A stretch of DNA of 12,765 nt from a bacterium (GTDB lineage: Bacteria; Patescibacteriota; Minisyncoccia; Minisyncoccales; PEYH01): the NCBI GenBank assembly GCA_021158195.1, contig JAGGVA010000065.1, positions 1 to 12,765 on the forward strand, written 5' to 3'. The translations under genes were made by a program, and so were the position numbers. Of this stretch, positions 10,965-12,765 are shown piece after piece (within the stretch, counting starts at the first letter, position 1; the number at the start of each line of letters is the position of its first letter). Below the pieces are notes generated by a model. The model ran no database searches and was not told the DNA's origin. It saw only the letters and a program-made list of their open reading frames with translations.

Positions 10965-12765
10965 ATGGAAAAATACAATTTTCAAGAAATAGAAAAAAAA
11001 TGGCAGAAGTTTTGGGAAGAGAAAGAAATTTTTAAAGGTGAGGATTTTTCAAAATCACCCAAATTTTATATTTTAGATATGTTTCCCTATCCGTCCGGAG
11101 CCGGGCTTCATGTTGGTCACCCTCGAGGATATATTGCCACCGATGTTATTGCTCATTATATGCGAATGAAAGGATATAATGTTTTACATCCAATGGGATG
11201 GGATGCTTTCGGTCTTCCTGCTGAAAACTATGCAATAAAAACTGGTATTCACCCCAAAATTTCAACAAAACAAAATATTGCTCGGTTTAAAGAGCAAATG
11301 AAAATGATCGGTCTCTCTTATGATTGGTCAAGGGAGATAAACACAACTGATCCAGAATATTATAAATGGACACAATGGATTTTTCTTAAATTTTTTCACG
11401 CCGGCTTAGTTTATAACAAAACTCTGCCAATTAATTGGTGTCCTTCCTGTAAAACCGGGCTGGCAAATGAGGAAGTGGTTGGTGGAAAATGCGAGAGGTG
11501 CGGGGCAGAGGTTACAAAGAAAGAAATCCCTCAGTGGGTTTTGAGAATTACTGCTTATGCCGAAAGATTATTAGAAGATTTAGATAAAGTGGATTGGCCT
11601 GAGAGAATTAAAGAAATGCAGAGAAATTGGATAGGGAGGTCGGAAGGAACGATGATTAAATTCAAAATTCAAAATTCAAAATTCAAAAATTCAATTCAAA
11701 ATTCAAAATTTATTGAGGTTTTTACAACAAGAGCGGATACAGTTTTTGGGGCAACATTTTTAGTTTTGGCACCAGAGCACCCATTGGTTTTGGAAATCAC
11801 TACGCCTGAGCACAGAGAAGAGGTTAAAAAATATATTGAGGAAACAAAAAAGAAATTAGATGTGGAAAGACAGGAAGAAAAAGAAAAAACAGGAGTGTTT
11901 ACTGGAGCATATGCTATAAATCCAGCCACAGGAAAAAAAATACCTATTTGGGTTGCCGATTATGTTTTACCTTACTATGGAACCGGAGCAATAATGGCAG
12001 TACCGGCTCACGATCAAAGAGATTTTGAGTTTGCGAAAAAGTATAATTTACCAATCGTAAAAGTTATTAAGCCACCCGAAGTATTACCTCATCCATTTGT
12101 AAGAGAGCCGGGAATTTGGGGGAAGTTAGAAAAAGATATAGAAAGTAAATGCTGGGAAGGAGAAGGAATTTTAGTAAATTCGGGACAGTTTGATGGAATG
12201 CCATCGCAAAAAGCAAGAGAAGAAATCGTAAAAAGGCTGAAATTAAAAGGGCTGGCAGAGTTTGCTATAAATTACAAACTTCGCGACTGGATATTTTCAC
12301 GGCAAAGATATTGGGGAGAACCAATACCACTCGTGTTTTGCAATAACTGCAAAACACGAATTCAAAATGCAAAATTAAAAATTAAAAATTTAGAAAAAAA
12401 TCAAACTTTTACAATTCAAAACTACGAATATTCTTTGGGAGAAATTTTAAATCCCGGATGGATCGCTATTCCAGAAGAAGATCTTCCTTTAACTCTTCCA
12501 AAAGTAGAAAAATATCAACCAACAGGAACAGGAGAATCACCTTTGGCAGGAATAAAAGAGTGGGTTGAAACAAAATGTCCAAAATGTGGAGCGCCTGCCA
12601 GAAGAGAAACAAATACAATGCCTCAATGGGCAGGTTCCTGCTGGTATTTTATTAGATATGTAGATCCCAAAAACAGTAGAACTTTGGCTGATAAAAAATT
12701 AATGGAATATTGGTTGCCGGTAGATTTTTATGTTGGGGGCGCTGAACATGCAGTTTTACATCTGT
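10965..12765 (+). CDS. leuS: Leucyl-tRNA synthetase (3' partial)
   Basis: The first 600 codons of a class I synthetase that charges tRNA-Leu; the KMSKS end lies beyond the window. The HIGH signature is H49-V-G-H52 in SGAGLHVGHPRGY. The first zinc-like module is C159-x2-C162 and C176-x2-C179. WIGRSEG (222-228) leads into the CP1 editing domain, which has the threonine-rich TTRADTVFG (254-262) and GTGAIMAVPAHDQRD (339-353), both needed for editing in this family. The second Cys pairs are C459-x2-C462 and C538-x2-C541. DWIFSRQRYWGEPIP and YQPTGTGESPL are standard blocks. Two heptamer-encoded inserts occur: residues 232-249 at the entry to the editing domain and about 466-476 between the second Cys pairs. 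ATG 10965 starts at the normal family N-terminus. Confidence 0.95.
   Translation, partial: MEKYNFQEIEKKWQKFWEEKEIFKGEDFSKSPKFYILDMFPYPSGAGLHVGHPRGYIATDVIAHYMRMKGYNVLHPMGWDAFGLPAENYAIKTGIHPKISTKQNIARFKEQMKMIGLSYDWSREINTTDPEYYKWTQWIFLKFFHAGLVYNKTLPINWCPSCKTGLANEEVVGGKCERCGAEVTKKEIPQWVLRITAYAERLLEDLDKVDWPERIKEMQRNWIGRSEGTMIKFKIQNSKFKNSIQNSKFIEVFTTRADTVFGATFLVLAPEHPLVLEITTPEHREEVKKYIEETKKKLDVERQEEKEKTGVFTGAYAINPATGKKIPIWVADYVLPYYGTGAIMAVPAHDQRDFEFAKKYNLPIVKVIKPPEVLPHPFVREPGIWGKLEKDIESKCWEGEGILVNSGQFDGMPSQKAREEIVKRLKLKGLAEFAINYKLRDWIFSRQRYWGEPIPLVFCNNCKTRIQNAKLKIKNLEKNQTFTIQNYEYSLGEILNPGWIAIPEEDLPLTLPKVEKYQPTGTGESPLAGIKEWVETKCPKCGAPARRETNTMPQWAGSCWYFIRYVDPKNSRTLADKKLMEYWLPVDFYVGGAEHAVLHL
11658..11710 (+). 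repeat. In-frame AAATTCA heptamer array in leuS, first
   Basis: Four perfect AAATTCA units are followed by an 8-bp and a 5-bp slip and another AAATTCA, keeping the frame open. It encodes KFKIQNSKFKNSIQNSKF at residues 232-249 in the CP1 editing domain, before VFTTR. The end ATTCAAAATTTATTGA (11701-11716) is identical to the end of the metG array. Confidence 0.92.
12359..12393 (+). repeat. In-frame heptamer array in leuS, second
   Basis: Five 7-bp units (AATTCAA, AATGCAA, AATTAAA twice, AATTTAG) encode IQNAKLKIKNL just after the CNNCK of the second Cys module. The array sits in a different codon phase from the other three yet gives the same kind of peptide. Confidence 0.82.

Overview
The window looks like part of a small, AT-rich bacterial genome, probably from the Candidate Phyla Radiation / Patescibacteria. 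This is an inference: genes are short and tightly packed, many lack a Shine-Dalgarno sequence, enzymes such as RsmI and the PRPP-synthetase-like protein are shortened or divergent, and UGA is used only as stop. I could not run a taxonomic search.

Layout. Bases 2-178 are the 3' end of a glycyl-tRNA synthetase gene, followed by a class I SAM methyltransferase. A convergent minus-strand gene for a 107-aa orphan protein has a near-ideal sigma70 promoter and a terminator overlapping its stop codon. Bases 1391-2825 hold two copies of a nitroreductase 5' end, each preceded by the same 33-bp palindrome and extended -10 box. The first copy is a truncated pseudogene, the second leads into an intact gene, and a membrane-anchored protein of unknown function lies between them. 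Next comes a compact run: dodecin-like protein, M16 zinc peptidase, AI-2E/PerM-type membrane protein and RsmI (gaps 26, 1 and -8 nt). A REP-associated tyrosine transposase (RAYT) follows, flanked on both sides by matching palindromes, small hairpins and inverted repeats. The last part holds metG, tatD, a divergent PRPP-synthetase-like gene with a strong SD and terminator, and the first 600 codons of leuS.

Three synthetase genes (Gly, Met, Leu), an rRNA methyltransferase, TatD and PRPP metabolism make this mainly a housekeeping region. Repeated DNA is layered on it. The most unusual signal is a degenerate 7-bp tandem repeat (unit AAATTCA) lying in frame inside metG, tatD and twice inside leuS. 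The unit has no stop in any forward frame and gives the same peptide cycle (KFKIQNS) in all three. Its reverse complement contains TGA, and the only array in that orientation is in the metG-tatD intergenic gap. A second 7-bp family (ACTANYC) sits directly before the dodecin-like start codon.
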